A stretch of DNA of 64,000 nt from Flavobacterium orientale. Lineage in GTDB: Bacteria; Bacteroidota; Bacteroidia; Flavobacteriales; Flavobacteriaceae. Below, piece by piece: positions 32,923-41,953 of this stretch; position 1 is the stretch's first letter; every line of letters starts with the position of its first letter. The stretch spans positions 310,624 to 374,623 of the forward strand of contig NZ_BMFG01000002.1 in the NCBI RefSeq assembly GCF_014638005.1, written 5' to 3'. The notes beneath the pieces are model-generated. The model was not told the DNA's origin. It searched no databases and saw only the letters and a list, made by a program, of their open reading frames with translations. The translations under genes and the position numbers were made by a program.

Positions 32923-34572
32923 CTACTTTCTCTCCAACAACACAATTCCCATTTGACTATCAATCACCACTTTTCCATCTTTTACGGTAGTTGAAATTCC
33001 GGAAAAAGCATCATGAACTTCTGTACCATCTTCAAAAATGGTTAAGACATTAATTTCTTTTTTACCAAATGGCAAATCCAAACCAATAACCACTTTATCG
33101 GTAAAATCACCTTTAGTAAATGTTCTGCTGAACGTATAAAACGGAGCTTTTGAAATTTTTTTATGAATTCCCGCTCCAACCGCCGGATGGTTTTTTCTAA
33201 ACTGACCTATTTTTTGAAAATGCGTCAATACGTTTTTAGTGTTTGCATTGGTTTTGATGTCTTCCCAGTTCATAAACGAACGTAAGGTTGCATCGCCTTC
33301 GGTTCCTTCAATTTCTAATGAACGAGCGGTTTCATCACCATAATACACTTGCGAAATTCCGGGTGTTAGTAATAATTTAGTTCCTGCATCAAAGGCTTTT
33401 TCTCTTTTTTTATCAAACGGCCAACCATCGTCGTGCGAACTTACATAATTAGTGATGCTTACTCCTTTTAAATCAGATTGTAAGGCGTTTGAATAGTTTG
33501 AAAAAATTTCTTCATACGTTTTATTGGCATCACCTTTAAAATCAAAATTGATGAGGTTGTCAAATCCGTGAGCAAAATAATCTACTTTTTTGTCGCCAAA
33601 ATCATAGTTGCGTTTGCCGTTTAATCCATAGCCATACACTTCACCAAGTAGATAAAAATCATTATCATCTAAAACCTTATCAGGATTGTCTTTTTTGTAT
33701 TGTGCAAAAGCGTCTTTACAAACTTTTGAAAAATCAGCCCATACATCTTCTGTGGTGTGTTTCACGGTATCCACTCGATATCCGTCAATACCAAAATCGG
33801 TAATGTAATCGGACAACCATTTCATAATGTAATATTTCGGTGCTCTTGGATAGCCTGTTCGTTTGAAAAATGCATCCAATTCAGCTACTTCTTGTTCGTA
33901 ACGACCTTCTTTTTTCCATTTTTCAATCAAAGCTGGAGGTAATTCTACATCTTCATTGCTTTCAGTTTTAATGTCCGGAAGATTTTCAACTAATGTGCAA
34001 TCGATGTAATTTTGATAGGTATCATACGAGCATTTTGGTCCGGTTCGCACCCAACTTTCGGGCCAAACAGGATCTAATTCGGTTACGGGTCCAGTGTGAT
34101 TGATTACGGCATCCAACACAATTCGGATTCCTTTGGCGTGAGCTTTTTCTACCATTTCTTTCAACTCTTCGCGTGTGCCATAACTTGGGTCGATGGCGGT
34201 CCAGTCTTTCGTCCAATAGCCATGAAAGCCATACGAGTTTCCTGTTCCTTCATCCACAGAGCCGTGAATTTGTTCCACAACCGGAGTCATCCAAATGGCA
34301 TTAATTCCCAAATCGGTAAAATAGCCTTCATCAATTTTTTGGGTAATTCCTTTGATATCACCGCCCATAAAATTACGGAGAACGCCCGTTTCTTTATCTC
34401 TGCGAATGATTGAGTCATTTTCAGGATTTCCGTTGTTAAATCGGTCGATTAACAAGAAGTATAAATTGGCTCCTTCCCAAACGAATGGAGTTTCGATTTG
34501 AACGGTTTCTTTTTTGGGTGAACATCCTACAATCATACAGCATAAGATTAATGTGGAAAAGAATTGTTTCAT
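32923..34572 (-). CDS. alpha-amylase family (GH13) lipoprotein
   Basis: A 549-residue GH13 enzyme with lipobox Cys17 (MIVGC), so it is envelope-anchored and acts on alpha-1,4-glucans. The (beta/alpha)8 barrel motifs are visible: DAVINH, GYRVDTVKH with the nucleophile Asp near residue 267, GEVYG with the acid/base Glu near 311, and NYVSSHDD with the third Asp. A short C-terminal beta domain follows. It is the last gene of the leftward operon: its start overlaps the stop of the GH31 gene (TAATG). Subsite specificity cannot be told. A decayed copy of its 3' end lies about 530 bases downstream. Confidence 0.94.
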   Translation of the reverse strand: MKQFFSTLILCCMIVGCSPKKETVQIETPFVWEGANLYFLLIDRFNNGNPENDSIIRRDKETGVLRNFMGGDIKGITQKIDEGYFTDLGINAIWMTPVVEQIHGSVDEGTGNSYGFHGYWTKDWTAIDPSYGTREELKEMVEKAHAKGIRIVLDAVINHTGPVTELDPVWPESWVRTGPKCSYDTYQNYIDCTLVENLPDIKTESNEDVELPPALIEKWKKEGRYEQEVAELDAFFKRTGYPRAPKYYIMKWLSDYITDFGIDGYRVDTVKHTTEDVWADFSKVCKDAFAQYKKDNPDKVLDDNDFYLLGEVYGYGLNGKRNYDFGDKKVDYFAHGFDNLINFDFKGDANKTYEEIFSNYSNALQSDLKGVSITNYVSSHDDGWPFDKKREKAFDAGTKLLLTPGISQVYYGDETARSLEIEGTEGDATLRSFMNWEDIKTNANTKNVLTHFQKIGQFRKNHPAVGAGIHKKISKAPFYTFSRTFTKGDFTDKVVIGLDLPFGKKEINVLTIFEDGTEVHDAFSGISTTVKDGKVVIDSQMGIVLLERK

Positions 34573-36968
34573 TATAATTTAATTTTTATGTTCATTTTAT
34601 TAGTACTTAACAAATAATCAAATTCCAATTTTTTTGATTTTTTATCAAATTGAAATTTCATTTTTTTATTATTGATGAAAATGGATTTCGGTTTTTTATT
34701 CAAATAAAATATATGAAATTTACCGTTTTTTCCTTTTGATTGTAATGAATTACTTTCCATCGAAATCAAAAGTTCTTTTTTAGAAATTTCTGTTTCGCAA
34801 GTCAGTAATTCAGAATTATTCTCAGATGAATTATTCCCTTCATCAAAATAGAATTGGCGTTCGCTTGACGTTACTTTTTCATCAAAATAAAGACGTAAAT
34901 CTAGGTTGGAATTGTCATAATTCTGAGTTGTTTGAACAACTTTTGTCGATGGAATCAAAACACCGTTTCGCACAAATGTTGGAATGTGAGAAGTAACAAC
35001 ATTTATTTTTTCAGTTGAACCGCCACTATATTTTTTAGTAGAATTAATTTCCGTCCAATTACTGTTTTTAGGAAAATAAACTTCTTTTGTTGCTTGATTC
35101 GATTCCATAATCGGATAAACCAGATAATCTTTTCCCCATAAATAACCATCGGATTTAGTCAATAATGCTTCATTTTCAGGTTCTTCAAAAAACAGCGGTC
35201 GCATCAACGGTTTTCCTGATTGCGAATTTTCATAAGCCAAACTATAATTGTAAGGAAGCATTTGATAACGCAATTCAATCGCTTGTTTTGCTAAGTTTTT
35301 CGCCCAATCACTTCTGAAAATCGGTTCAGAAGCTACATCCGATTGTGCATGCGGACGAAAGATCGGATTGAAAACACCGTATTGCAACCAACGTACATAT
35401 AATTCGTCATCTAAATTTGCCCCCGCAAAGCCGCCCAAATCAGAATGCATGTAGGCCAAACCTTGCATTCCCATTTGTAATGAAATTTCCACTTGACCTG
35501 ATAATCCACCCCAAGTTCTGTTCACATCGCCACTCCACGGAATAATTCCATATCGTTGCGAACCCGAATAACCGGAACGCATCAAAATAAAAGGTCTTTG
35601 CGTTGGAAAATCGTTTTGATAACCTTCAAAAACCAATTTTGCCCAATTGTGTCCGTAAATGTTATGCACTTCATCGGCTGTTCCGCCAACAGTTCGAGCA
35701 GCGGCAGGAAACACTTCGGGTTCACCCAAATCGCCCCAAACACCACTTACGCCTTTGTCGGCTAACTCTTTATAAATATCCCAAAACCATTTTTTACCGG
35801 ATGGTTTAAAAATGTCAATGATACCGGTGTTTCCAAAATAGAAATCATAGGTAAAAGGATTTCCAACAGAATCTGTTGCGAGAATTTTTTTCTCAACGGC
35901 TTCTTTCCATTTTTTGGAAGTCGTTAAAATAAATGGTTCCGTAATCGGAATGGTTTTGATGCCCATTTTATTGAAATCATCCACCATTTTTTCAAAAGTT
36001 GGAAAGCTATCTCGATACACTTCTAAATTTCCCATTGTTCCTTGCAATTCTTTTCCAAACCAATAAAGATCTAAGATTATTGCATCTACCGGAATATTTT
36101 CATCTTGAAATTTTTGAATGGTTCTTCGGGCTTCCGCTTCAGAATGATAGCCAAATCGGGAAGAAAAATTACCCAAAGCCCAACGAGGCGGCAATGGTTG
36201 TCTTCCGGTTAATTCGGTGTAATTGTAAATCAAATCTTCCCATGAATTGCCAACAATCACTTGATAGGTTTTTCTGCCGAAAATGGTTTCGTATTCCAAG
36301 ACATTTTCTTTTTTACTATCCAAATCCAAATAACCAACGGGAGCATTGTCAAAATGAACCATGTATTTTTGAGAAGAAATGACGATTGGAATCGTAAAAT
36401 TCATCAATTCTGAACGGGTTTCGTAACCATAATCTGCTCTGTTGTAAAGTGCTAAACGGTTGCCGCGACGGTTCATCCCTAAAACTCTTGCTCCGCCACC
36501 ATACAGTTTTTCGGTTGAATTGATATTAAATTGAATGACTTCTGTTGAATCATAAACGATATTTCCTTTTACTTTTTCAAGCGGTTCATGTTTTCGTTTG
36601 AAATAACCTAATTTTTCAGAAAGTAATAATTCACCTCTTTTGTAATACGAAATTTTAAAAGGTGATTTTACAATCTGAATTTCTAATTCAGTGGTTTTAA
36701 TTTCTAAATAATCCGTTGATTGTTTAAATTCAAAACCATTACTATCCGGTTTTAAAACAACAGCATGCGAATTTGGATTGAATTTTTCTCCATTTGGAAC
36801 GAAAGAAGTTTCAACAATTTTATCATTATATAATTGAATAAAGTACATTCCATCCGAAGTTTTTATTTCCAGAACGTTTTCATTTAATTGATGCGAAATG
36901 TATTTTCGATTTGCATTTTGAGCAAATCCAATTGTTGAAAGAAATAATAGTAAAAAGAGTTTTTTCAT
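34572..36968 (-). CDS. glycoside hydrolase family 31 (alpha-glucosidase-like)
   Basis: A 798-residue GH31 enzyme with a cleavable signal peptide (MKKLFLLLFLSTIGFAQ), thus periplasmic or outer-membrane facing. The N-terminal galactose-mutarotase-like region is followed by the catalytic barrel with GVWGDLGEPE (nucleophile Asp near 413) and PWSGDVNRTW (acid/base Asp near 480), and C-terminal beta domains. In this locus it most likely removes terminal alpha-linked glucose from maltooligosaccharides or isomalto-branches. It lies three bases after the GH13 gene upstream and overlaps the GH13 lipoprotein gene downstream. Other GH31 activities such as alpha-xylosidase are unlikely given the context. 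Confidence 0.93.
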   Translation of the reverse strand: MKKLFLLLFLSTIGFAQNANRKYISHQLNENVLEIKTSDGMYFIQLYNDKIVETSFVPNGEKFNPNSHAVVLKPDSNGFEFKQSTDYLEIKTTELEIQIVKSPFKISYYKRGELLLSEKLGYFKRKHEPLEKVKGNIVYDSTEVIQFNINSTEKLYGGGARVLGMNRRGNRLALYNRADYGYETRSELMNFTIPIVISSQKYMVHFDNAPVGYLDLDSKKENVLEYETIFGRKTYQVIVGNSWEDLIYNYTELTGRQPLPPRWALGNFSSRFGYHSEAEARRTIQKFQDENIPVDAIILDLYWFGKELQGTMGNLEVYRDSFPTFEKMVDDFNKMGIKTIPITEPFILTTSKKWKEAVEKKILATDSVGNPFTYDFYFGNTGIIDIFKPSGKKWFWDIYKELADKGVSGVWGDLGEPEVFPAAARTVGGTADEVHNIYGHNWAKLVFEGYQNDFPTQRPFILMRSGYSGSQRYGIIPWSGDVNRTWGGLSGQVEISLQMGMQGLAYMHSDLGGFAGANLDDELYVRWLQYGVFNPIFRPHAQSDVASEPIFRSDWAKNLAKQAIELRYQMLPYNYSLAYENSQSGKPLMRPLFFEEPENEALLTKSDGYLWGKDYLVYPIMESNQATKEVYFPKNSNWTEINSTKKYSGGSTEKINVVTSHIPTFVRNGVLIPSTKVVQTTQNYDNSNLDLRLYFDEKVTSSERQFYFDEGNNSSENNSELLTCETEISKKELLISMESNSLQSKGKNGKFHIFYLNKKPKSIFINNKKMKFQFDKKSKKLEFDYLLSTNKMNIKIKL

Positions 36969-36971
36969 TCT

Positions 36972-38834
36972 TTAATTCATTTTTGTCGTAAAAAGATAGG
37001 TTCCTTTTTTACTTAAATTCAATTCTTTATCCCAAATAATTTCTTCTCCGGTTAAGATATTTTTCATTTTTTTACCTTCAAAACCTAATTCTTTATAGGT
37101 AGAAAGATCAACTTTTGCAGATTCATTTTTATTTAAAATTAAAACGACAATTTCATCATTCAATATTCTAAATAGCGTGTAAATTCCATTATTTGGTGCA
37201 AAATGAATCGTTTTTCCGTCGTGAATCGCTTTGCTGTTTTTTCTATAATTTAAAATTTTAGTCAAATAGCTTTGCATATCTTTTTTTTCTGAAGAAAGTC
37301 CTTCGCCGGTAAAAGCATTTACTTTATCACCTTTCCATCCACCCGGAAAATCGGTTCTGATTAAGCCGTGATCACCTGGTTTTGCCGTGTTCTGCATTAG
37401 AATTTCTGTGCCATAATACAACTGCGGAATTCTTGGTAAAACTAAATAGGTTGCCAAAGCCATTTTAGTATTTTCAACATTTTCCTCCATTTGTGTAAAA
37501 ATGCGATCCATATCGTGATTATCGGGAAAAATCATAATGTCTTTTGGCGAAGCATAATGAAAATCGTTGGCTAAACCATCGTAAATTTTCGCCAAACCTT
37601 TGTCCCAACTTTCTGTTTCTTTGATGGCTTGCGGAATGAGGGTTTGCATTGCAAAATCCATTGTTGAACGCAAATTGGATTCGTATCCATCTTTATTATT
37701 TGCTCCTTTTTGCCAATAACCAATCAATAACGGATTCGAGCTCCATTCTTCTCCCACGATATTAAAATTCGGGTATTCAGTCATAATTTCACCTGCCCAA
37801 TTCGACATAAAAATTTTGTCAGGGTAAGGATAAGTATCTTGTCGAATACCTCCTAAATGCAAGGTTTCAATCCACCAAATGCTGTTTTGAATAATGTATC
37901 TCGCTAGAAAAGGATTGCGTTGATTCAAATCAGGCATTGTAGAAACAAACCAACCGTCTGTCATTTCTCTTTTATCTTTTTCTGAAGCATACAAATCTTG
38001 ATTGCTTGTTCTTCGGTGATTGGAAGTGACGTATTTTTTTTCTTTTTCAAATAGTTCTTGATAATTTACCCAATCTGAAAAAGGTAAATCTTTCATCCAC
38101 CAATGTTCGCTACCGCAATGATTAGCCACTTGATCCATAATGAGTTTCATGCCATTTTGATGAAGTTTTTCGGATAGATTTTTATAATCTGTCAGTGTTC
38201 CAAATCGAGGATCTACTTGATAAAAATCGGTCATCGCATAGCCGTGATACGAACCACTTTTCATATCATTCGTCAAAACTGGAGTTGGCCAAATAGCGGT
38301 AAATCCTAAGTTTTTGATGTAATCAATATGGTTTGTAATTCCTTGAATATCGCCACCGTGACGTTTGTAATCGTGGGTTCTGTCTAATGTAGTTTCTTGC
38401 ATAGTTTTCACAACATCATTCGCTTCATTTCCGTTGGCAAAACGGTCTGGCGTGATGAGGTAAATCGCATCAGAACTATTGAATCCGATGAAATCTTCTG
38501 AAGGTTTTGATTTTGGTTTTAATTCGTACGATTGTGTGATTTTTTTTCCTTTTTCCGATTCAAAAACAATATTGAATTTTCCCGGTTTTGTAGATTTATC
38601 AATTTTAACATCGATAAATAAGTAGTTCGGACTTTTAGCTTTGTGAACTTTGATGATTGAAACACCATCGTATGAAATTTTTGGTGTTGCATTTCCGATG
38701 TTCGGATGATGCACGAGCAATTGCAGGTTTTCATTTTTAAATCCTGTCCACCAGTTAGTGGGTTCAATTCTATTGACTTGAGCAGATAAAAATGAAAATG
38801 CGAGACAAAACAGTAGTAATGAAATTTTTTTCAT
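36972..38834 (-). CDS. GH13 enzyme with cyclomaltodextrinase-type N-terminal domain (neopullulanase-like)
   Basis: A 620-residue glycosidase with a signal peptide (MKKISLLLFCLAFSFLSAQ). The N-terminal beta domain typical of cyclomaltodextrinases and SusA covers about 20-125. The GH13 barrel shows GIRQDTYPY (nucleophile Asp near 333), VGEEWSS (Glu near 362) and DNHDMDR (Asp near 440). Such enzymes degrade maltodextrins, cyclodextrins and pullulan in the periplasm. The nearest functional comparison is SusA of Bacteroides. It lies in the leftward operon, separated from the GH65 gene by a 76-base gap that holds an inverted repeat. Confidence 0.93.
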   Translation of the reverse strand: MKKISLLLFCLAFSFLSAQVNRIEPTNWWTGFKNENLQLLVHHPNIGNATPKISYDGVSIIKVHKAKSPNYLFIDVKIDKSTKPGKFNIVFESEKGKKITQSYELKPKSKPSEDFIGFNSSDAIYLITPDRFANGNEANDVVKTMQETTLDRTHDYKRHGGDIQGITNHIDYIKNLGFTAIWPTPVLTNDMKSGSYHGYAMTDFYQVDPRFGTLTDYKNLSEKLHQNGMKLIMDQVANHCGSEHWWMKDLPFSDWVNYQELFEKEKKYVTSNHRRTSNQDLYASEKDKREMTDGWFVSTMPDLNQRNPFLARYIIQNSIWWIETLHLGGIRQDTYPYPDKIFMSNWAGEIMTEYPNFNIVGEEWSSNPLLIGYWQKGANNKDGYESNLRSTMDFAMQTLIPQAIKETESWDKGLAKIYDGLANDFHYASPKDIMIFPDNHDMDRIFTQMEENVENTKMALATYLVLPRIPQLYYGTEILMQNTAKPGDHGLIRTDFPGGWKGDKVNAFTGEGLSSEKKDMQSYLTKILNYRKNSKAIHDGKTIHFAPNNGIYTLFRILNDEIVVLILNKNESAKVDLSTYKELGFEGKKMKNILTGEEIIWDKELNLSKKGTYLFTTKMN

Positions 38835-38848
38835 AATTGATTGTTTTA

Positions 38849-38905
38849 TCTCGCAAAGTCGCAGAGACGCTAAGCAAACCTTTGCGACTTAGCGTCTTTG
38901 CGAGA
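38849..38905. repeat. inverted repeat of the CGCAAAGACGCTAAG family inside the operon
   Basis: TCTCGCAAAG and AGACGCTAAG on the left pair with CTTAGCGTCTTTGCGAGA on the right. The left arm is interrupted by a few bases. Located between the GH65 and GH13 genes, it could form a strong RNA hairpin in the operon mRNA. Confidence 0.75.
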
Positions 38906-38910
38906 ATTTA

Positions 38911-41214
38911 TTATACGGTAACCAAACTATTTGGTTCCACCAAAATTTCTTTTCCTTTTACAAAAACAGTAATTGGTTTGTTTCCTTCCAACGAAAATTT
39001 CGTTTCATTAGATTGAACAGAAACTTTTAAAATTTGATTTCTAAAATTAATTTTAAACGAATAACCTTTCCATTGCGTTGGGATTTTTGGTTCAAAATGT
39101 AATGCTTCATTTTTGACACGCATTCCACCAAAACCTTCTACAATACTCATCCAAGTTCCGGCCATCGACGTGATATGTAACCCTTCGTGGACTTCTTTAT
39201 TATAATCATCTAAATCTAAACGGGAAGTTCGAAGATAGAAAGTATATGCTTGTTCCATTCTATCCAAAACAGCCGCTTGAATTGAGTGGACACAAGGAGA
39301 AAGCGAACTTTCGTGAACGGTAAACGGTTCATAAAAATCGAAATGTTTCTCCAATTGTTCTTTACTAAAATGATCTTCAAAGAAATAAAATCCTTGTAAC
39401 GTGTCAGCTTGTTTGATGTAAGGCGAACGCAAAATTCTATCCCACGACCATTTTTGGTTAATCGGTCGCTGACTTTTATCTAAATCTGAAACTTTTACCA
39501 ATTCTTTATCTAAGAAACCATCCTGCTGCAAATACACGTCGTGTTCTTCAGAAAAAGGAAAATACATATTGTCGGCAACTTCTTTCCAATGGTTAATTTC
39601 AGCCACAGAAAGTTTTACTTTATTTAAAATTCGTGTATAATCCGATGAATATTCTTTTTCAATTTTCTGAATTTGTTCAATCGTATAATCAATACACCAT
39701 TTTGCAATATAGTTGGTATAAAAATTATTGTTTACGTTGTTTTCATATTCATTCGGTCCTGTTACACCTAAAATTACATATTGATTTCGATAGGTAGAGT
39801 AGGTGGCTCTTTGATGCCAAAAACGAGCAATTCCGATTAAAACTTCCAGACCTTTTTCAGGAATATAGCTGTAATCTCCGGTGAATCGGTGATAATTAAA
39901 AATGGCAAAAGCAATCGCTCCGTTTCGGTGAATCTCTTCAAACGTAATTTCCCATTCGTTGTGACATTCTTCGCCGTTCATCGTCACCATCGGATACAAA
40001 GCAGCTCCGTTTTTAAAACCTAGTTTTGCAGCATTTTCAATCGCTTTTTCTAAATGATTGTAGCGATACGTCAATAGATTTCTGGCAACTTGTTGATCTT
40101 TGGTTGCCATGTAAAAAGGAATGCAATAGGCTTCGGTATCCCAATAAGTTGATCCACCGTATTTTTCACCGGTAAATCCTTTTGGACCAATATTTAAACG
40201 AGAATCTTTTCCTAGATAGGTTTGATTTAATTGAAAAATATTGAAACGAATTCCTTGTTGAGCTTTCACATCGCCATCAATGGTAATATCACTCATTTCC
40301 CAAATTTTTGCCCAAGCTTTGATTTGGTCTTCTAATAATTGGTTGTAACCGATGAAAATTGCATTGGATAGAACTTTTTTAGCTGCTTCTTCTGTGTTTT
40401 CGTGGTTCATTGAAACGGTGTAACCACCTATTTTTTGAATGGTAGCCGATTGATTTCTATCAACTGAAACTTCATACGAAAATTCAATTTTATCATTTGA
40501 AGAAGCAACGTTAGACGGAGAAGCATTCACATTTTTCCCATCCACCAAAATCGTATTTTGCATAAAAGTGGTTGCCGTAAAATGCGTTTTGAAAGTTCTT
40601 GCGGTTACAAAAGCTTCGTTTGCATTATTTTTTACATTTAATGGTTCCCAAAATTTTTCTTCCCAGTTGGCATCTTCGTTGTGAACACCAGCATCAATAT
40701 ATGGTTTGAAAACAATACTAACATCCTGATTTAAAGCGGTAATTTGATAATTAATTACACCCACTTCATCTAAATCCAATGAAAGAAAACGACGCACTTG
40801 CACTTCAATTTCAGTTCCGTTTTGAAGCGTTGCTGTAAAAGAACGATGATACCAACCCTCTTTCATATTCAACTCTCTACGGAAATTTTTCACTGCTGCA
40901 CAATTGGCCAAATCTAAATTTTCACCGTTAATTTCGATGTTAATACCAATCCAATTTGGAGCATTAAGCACTTTGGCAAAATATTCGGGATAACCGTTTT
41001 TCCACCAACCCACTTTTGTTTTATCTGGATAATAAATTCCGGCAATATAACTTCCTTGGAACGTTTTTCCGGAATAATATTCTTCAAAATTTGCACGTTG
41101 TCCCATCGCACCGTTTCCAATGCTGAACAAACTTTCGGAAGACTTAACCAGGTCTTGTTCAAATCCTTCTTCAATAATCGACCAGTTATCTGGTATGATA
41201 TAATCTTGGTTCAT
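38911..41214 (-). CDS. GH65 family maltose phosphorylase
   Basis: A 767-residue cytoplasmic phosphorylase without signal peptide. GH65 enzymes split maltose with phosphate into glucose and beta-glucose-1-phosphate. The conserved TMNGEECHNEWEITFEE block with the catalytic Glu is near residues 410-430. The N-terminal beta-sandwich and the helical (alpha/alpha)6 domain give the typical length. The adjacent beta-phosphoglucomutase gene, which uses exactly the beta anomer, and an MFS transporter support maltose rather than trehalose or kojibiose as substrate. It is the third gene of the leftward operon. Confidence 0.93.
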   Translation of the reverse strand: MNQDYIIPDNWSIIEEGFEQDLVKSSESLFSIGNGAMGQRANFEEYYSGKTFQGSYIAGIYYPDKTKVGWWKNGYPEYFAKVLNAPNWIGINIEINGENLDLANCAAVKNFRRELNMKEGWYHRSFTATLQNGTEIEVQVRRFLSLDLDEVGVINYQITALNQDVSIVFKPYIDAGVHNEDANWEEKFWEPLNVKNNANEAFVTARTFKTHFTATTFMQNTILVDGKNVNASPSNVASSNDKIEFSYEVSVDRNQSATIQKIGGYTVSMNHENTEEAAKKVLSNAIFIGYNQLLEDQIKAWAKIWEMSDITIDGDVKAQQGIRFNIFQLNQTYLGKDSRLNIGPKGFTGEKYGGSTYWDTEAYCIPFYMATKDQQVARNLLTYRYNHLEKAIENAAKLGFKNGAALYPMVTMNGEECHNEWEITFEEIHRNGAIAFAIFNYHRFTGDYSYIPEKGLEVLIGIARFWHQRATYSTYRNQYVILGVTGPNEYENNVNNNFYTNYIAKWCIDYTIEQIQKIEKEYSSDYTRILNKVKLSVAEINHWKEVADNMYFPFSEEHDVYLQQDGFLDKELVKVSDLDKSQRPINQKWSWDRILRSPYIKQADTLQGFYFFEDHFSKEQLEKHFDFYEPFTVHESSLSPCVHSIQAAVLDRMEQAYTFYLRTSRLDLDDYNKEVHEGLHITSMAGTWMSIVEGFGGMRVKNEALHFEPKIPTQWKGYSFKINFRNQILKVSVQSNETKFSLEGNKPITVFVKGKEILVEPNSLVTV

Positions 41215-41222
41215 TAATTTTA

Positions 41223-41260
41223 GGTTTAAAAAGTTTTAAGTTTCAAGTTTCAAGTTTTGT
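41223..41260. repeat. tandem GTTTAAA/GTTTCAA-type repeat in the operon
   Basis: Several imperfect units of AAGTTTC / AAGTTTTA occupy the gap between pgmB and the GH65 gene. The same family lies upstream of ruvC at 21147-21183. Confidence 0.65.
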
Positions 41261-41296
41261 TGAATGATTTTAAAACTTGAAAACATTAAAATTTTA

Positions 41297-41953
41297 CTAT
41301 TTATTTATTAGGTTTTGTATAAAATTCAAATCGATGTGTGTAAAATCAGGAAATACGAATTGAGCTTCATGCAAAATACTTTCTTCGCCAATTCCAACAC
41401 TCGTCATTCCGGCAATATTTGCGGCTTGAACTCCGGCAACAGAATCTTCAAAAACAATACATTCTTCGTTTGAAAAATTCACTTTTTTGGCTCCTTGAAT
41501 AAAAACTTCCGGATCCGGTTTGGCATTTGATACATCGTTTCCATCCACAATGGCATCAAAATAATCGATAATTTTTGCTTTTTCTAAAATTGGTTTTGCG
41601 TTTTTACTAGCAGAACCCAATACGATTTTTTGTTTATTTTCTTTGAGATAGATTAGAACCGGTAAAACTCCCGGCAAGATTTCACTTTCGTCCATATCCA
41701 CCAAATAGGAAAGATAATCTTCGTTTTTTTGAACGAGCCATCTGTTTTTGTCTTCCTGAGAAGCTTCCATGTTTCCTAAGGCTAAAATGAGGTCGAGTGA
41801 TCGAACACGACTTACTCCTTTAAGTTCTTCGTTGTGTTCGGGCGTAAATTCGATACCTAGTTGGTGAGCAATCTTTTGCCAAGCTAAATAGTGATATTTT
41901 GCTGTATCAACGATTACACCGTCGAGGTCGAATATGAAACATTTTTGATTCAT
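41297..41953 (-). CDS. pgmB: beta-phosphoglucomutase
   Basis: A 218-residue HAD-superfamily mutase that converts beta-glucose-1-phosphate to glucose-6-phosphate. The nucleophile motif FDLDGVIVDT is at residues 8-17, with the conserved YHYLAWQ cap region behind it and LKGVSR near 44, which is typical of beta-PGM. GSASKN near 114, PDPEVF near 146 and EDS near 164 complete the HAD motifs. It is coupled to the MFS gene (one-base overlap of start and stop) and precedes maltose phosphorylase. Together they form a cytoplasmic phosphorolysis module. Confidence 0.95.
   Translation of the reverse strand: MNQKCFIFDLDGVIVDTAKYHYLAWQKIAHQLGIEFTPEHNEELKGVSRVRSLDLILALGNMEASQEDKNRWLVQKNEDYLSYLVDMDESEILPGVLPVLIYLKENKQKIVLGSASKNAKPILEKAKIIDYFDAIVDGNDVSNAKPDPEVFIQGAKKVNFSNEECIVFEDSVAGVQAANIAGMTSVGIGEESILHEAQFVFPDFTHIDLNFIQNLINK

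Noticed and set aside
35999..36382. 127-codon plus-strand frame within the GH31 gene
   Set aside because: Antisense to a well-supported enzyme, with no recognisable domain.
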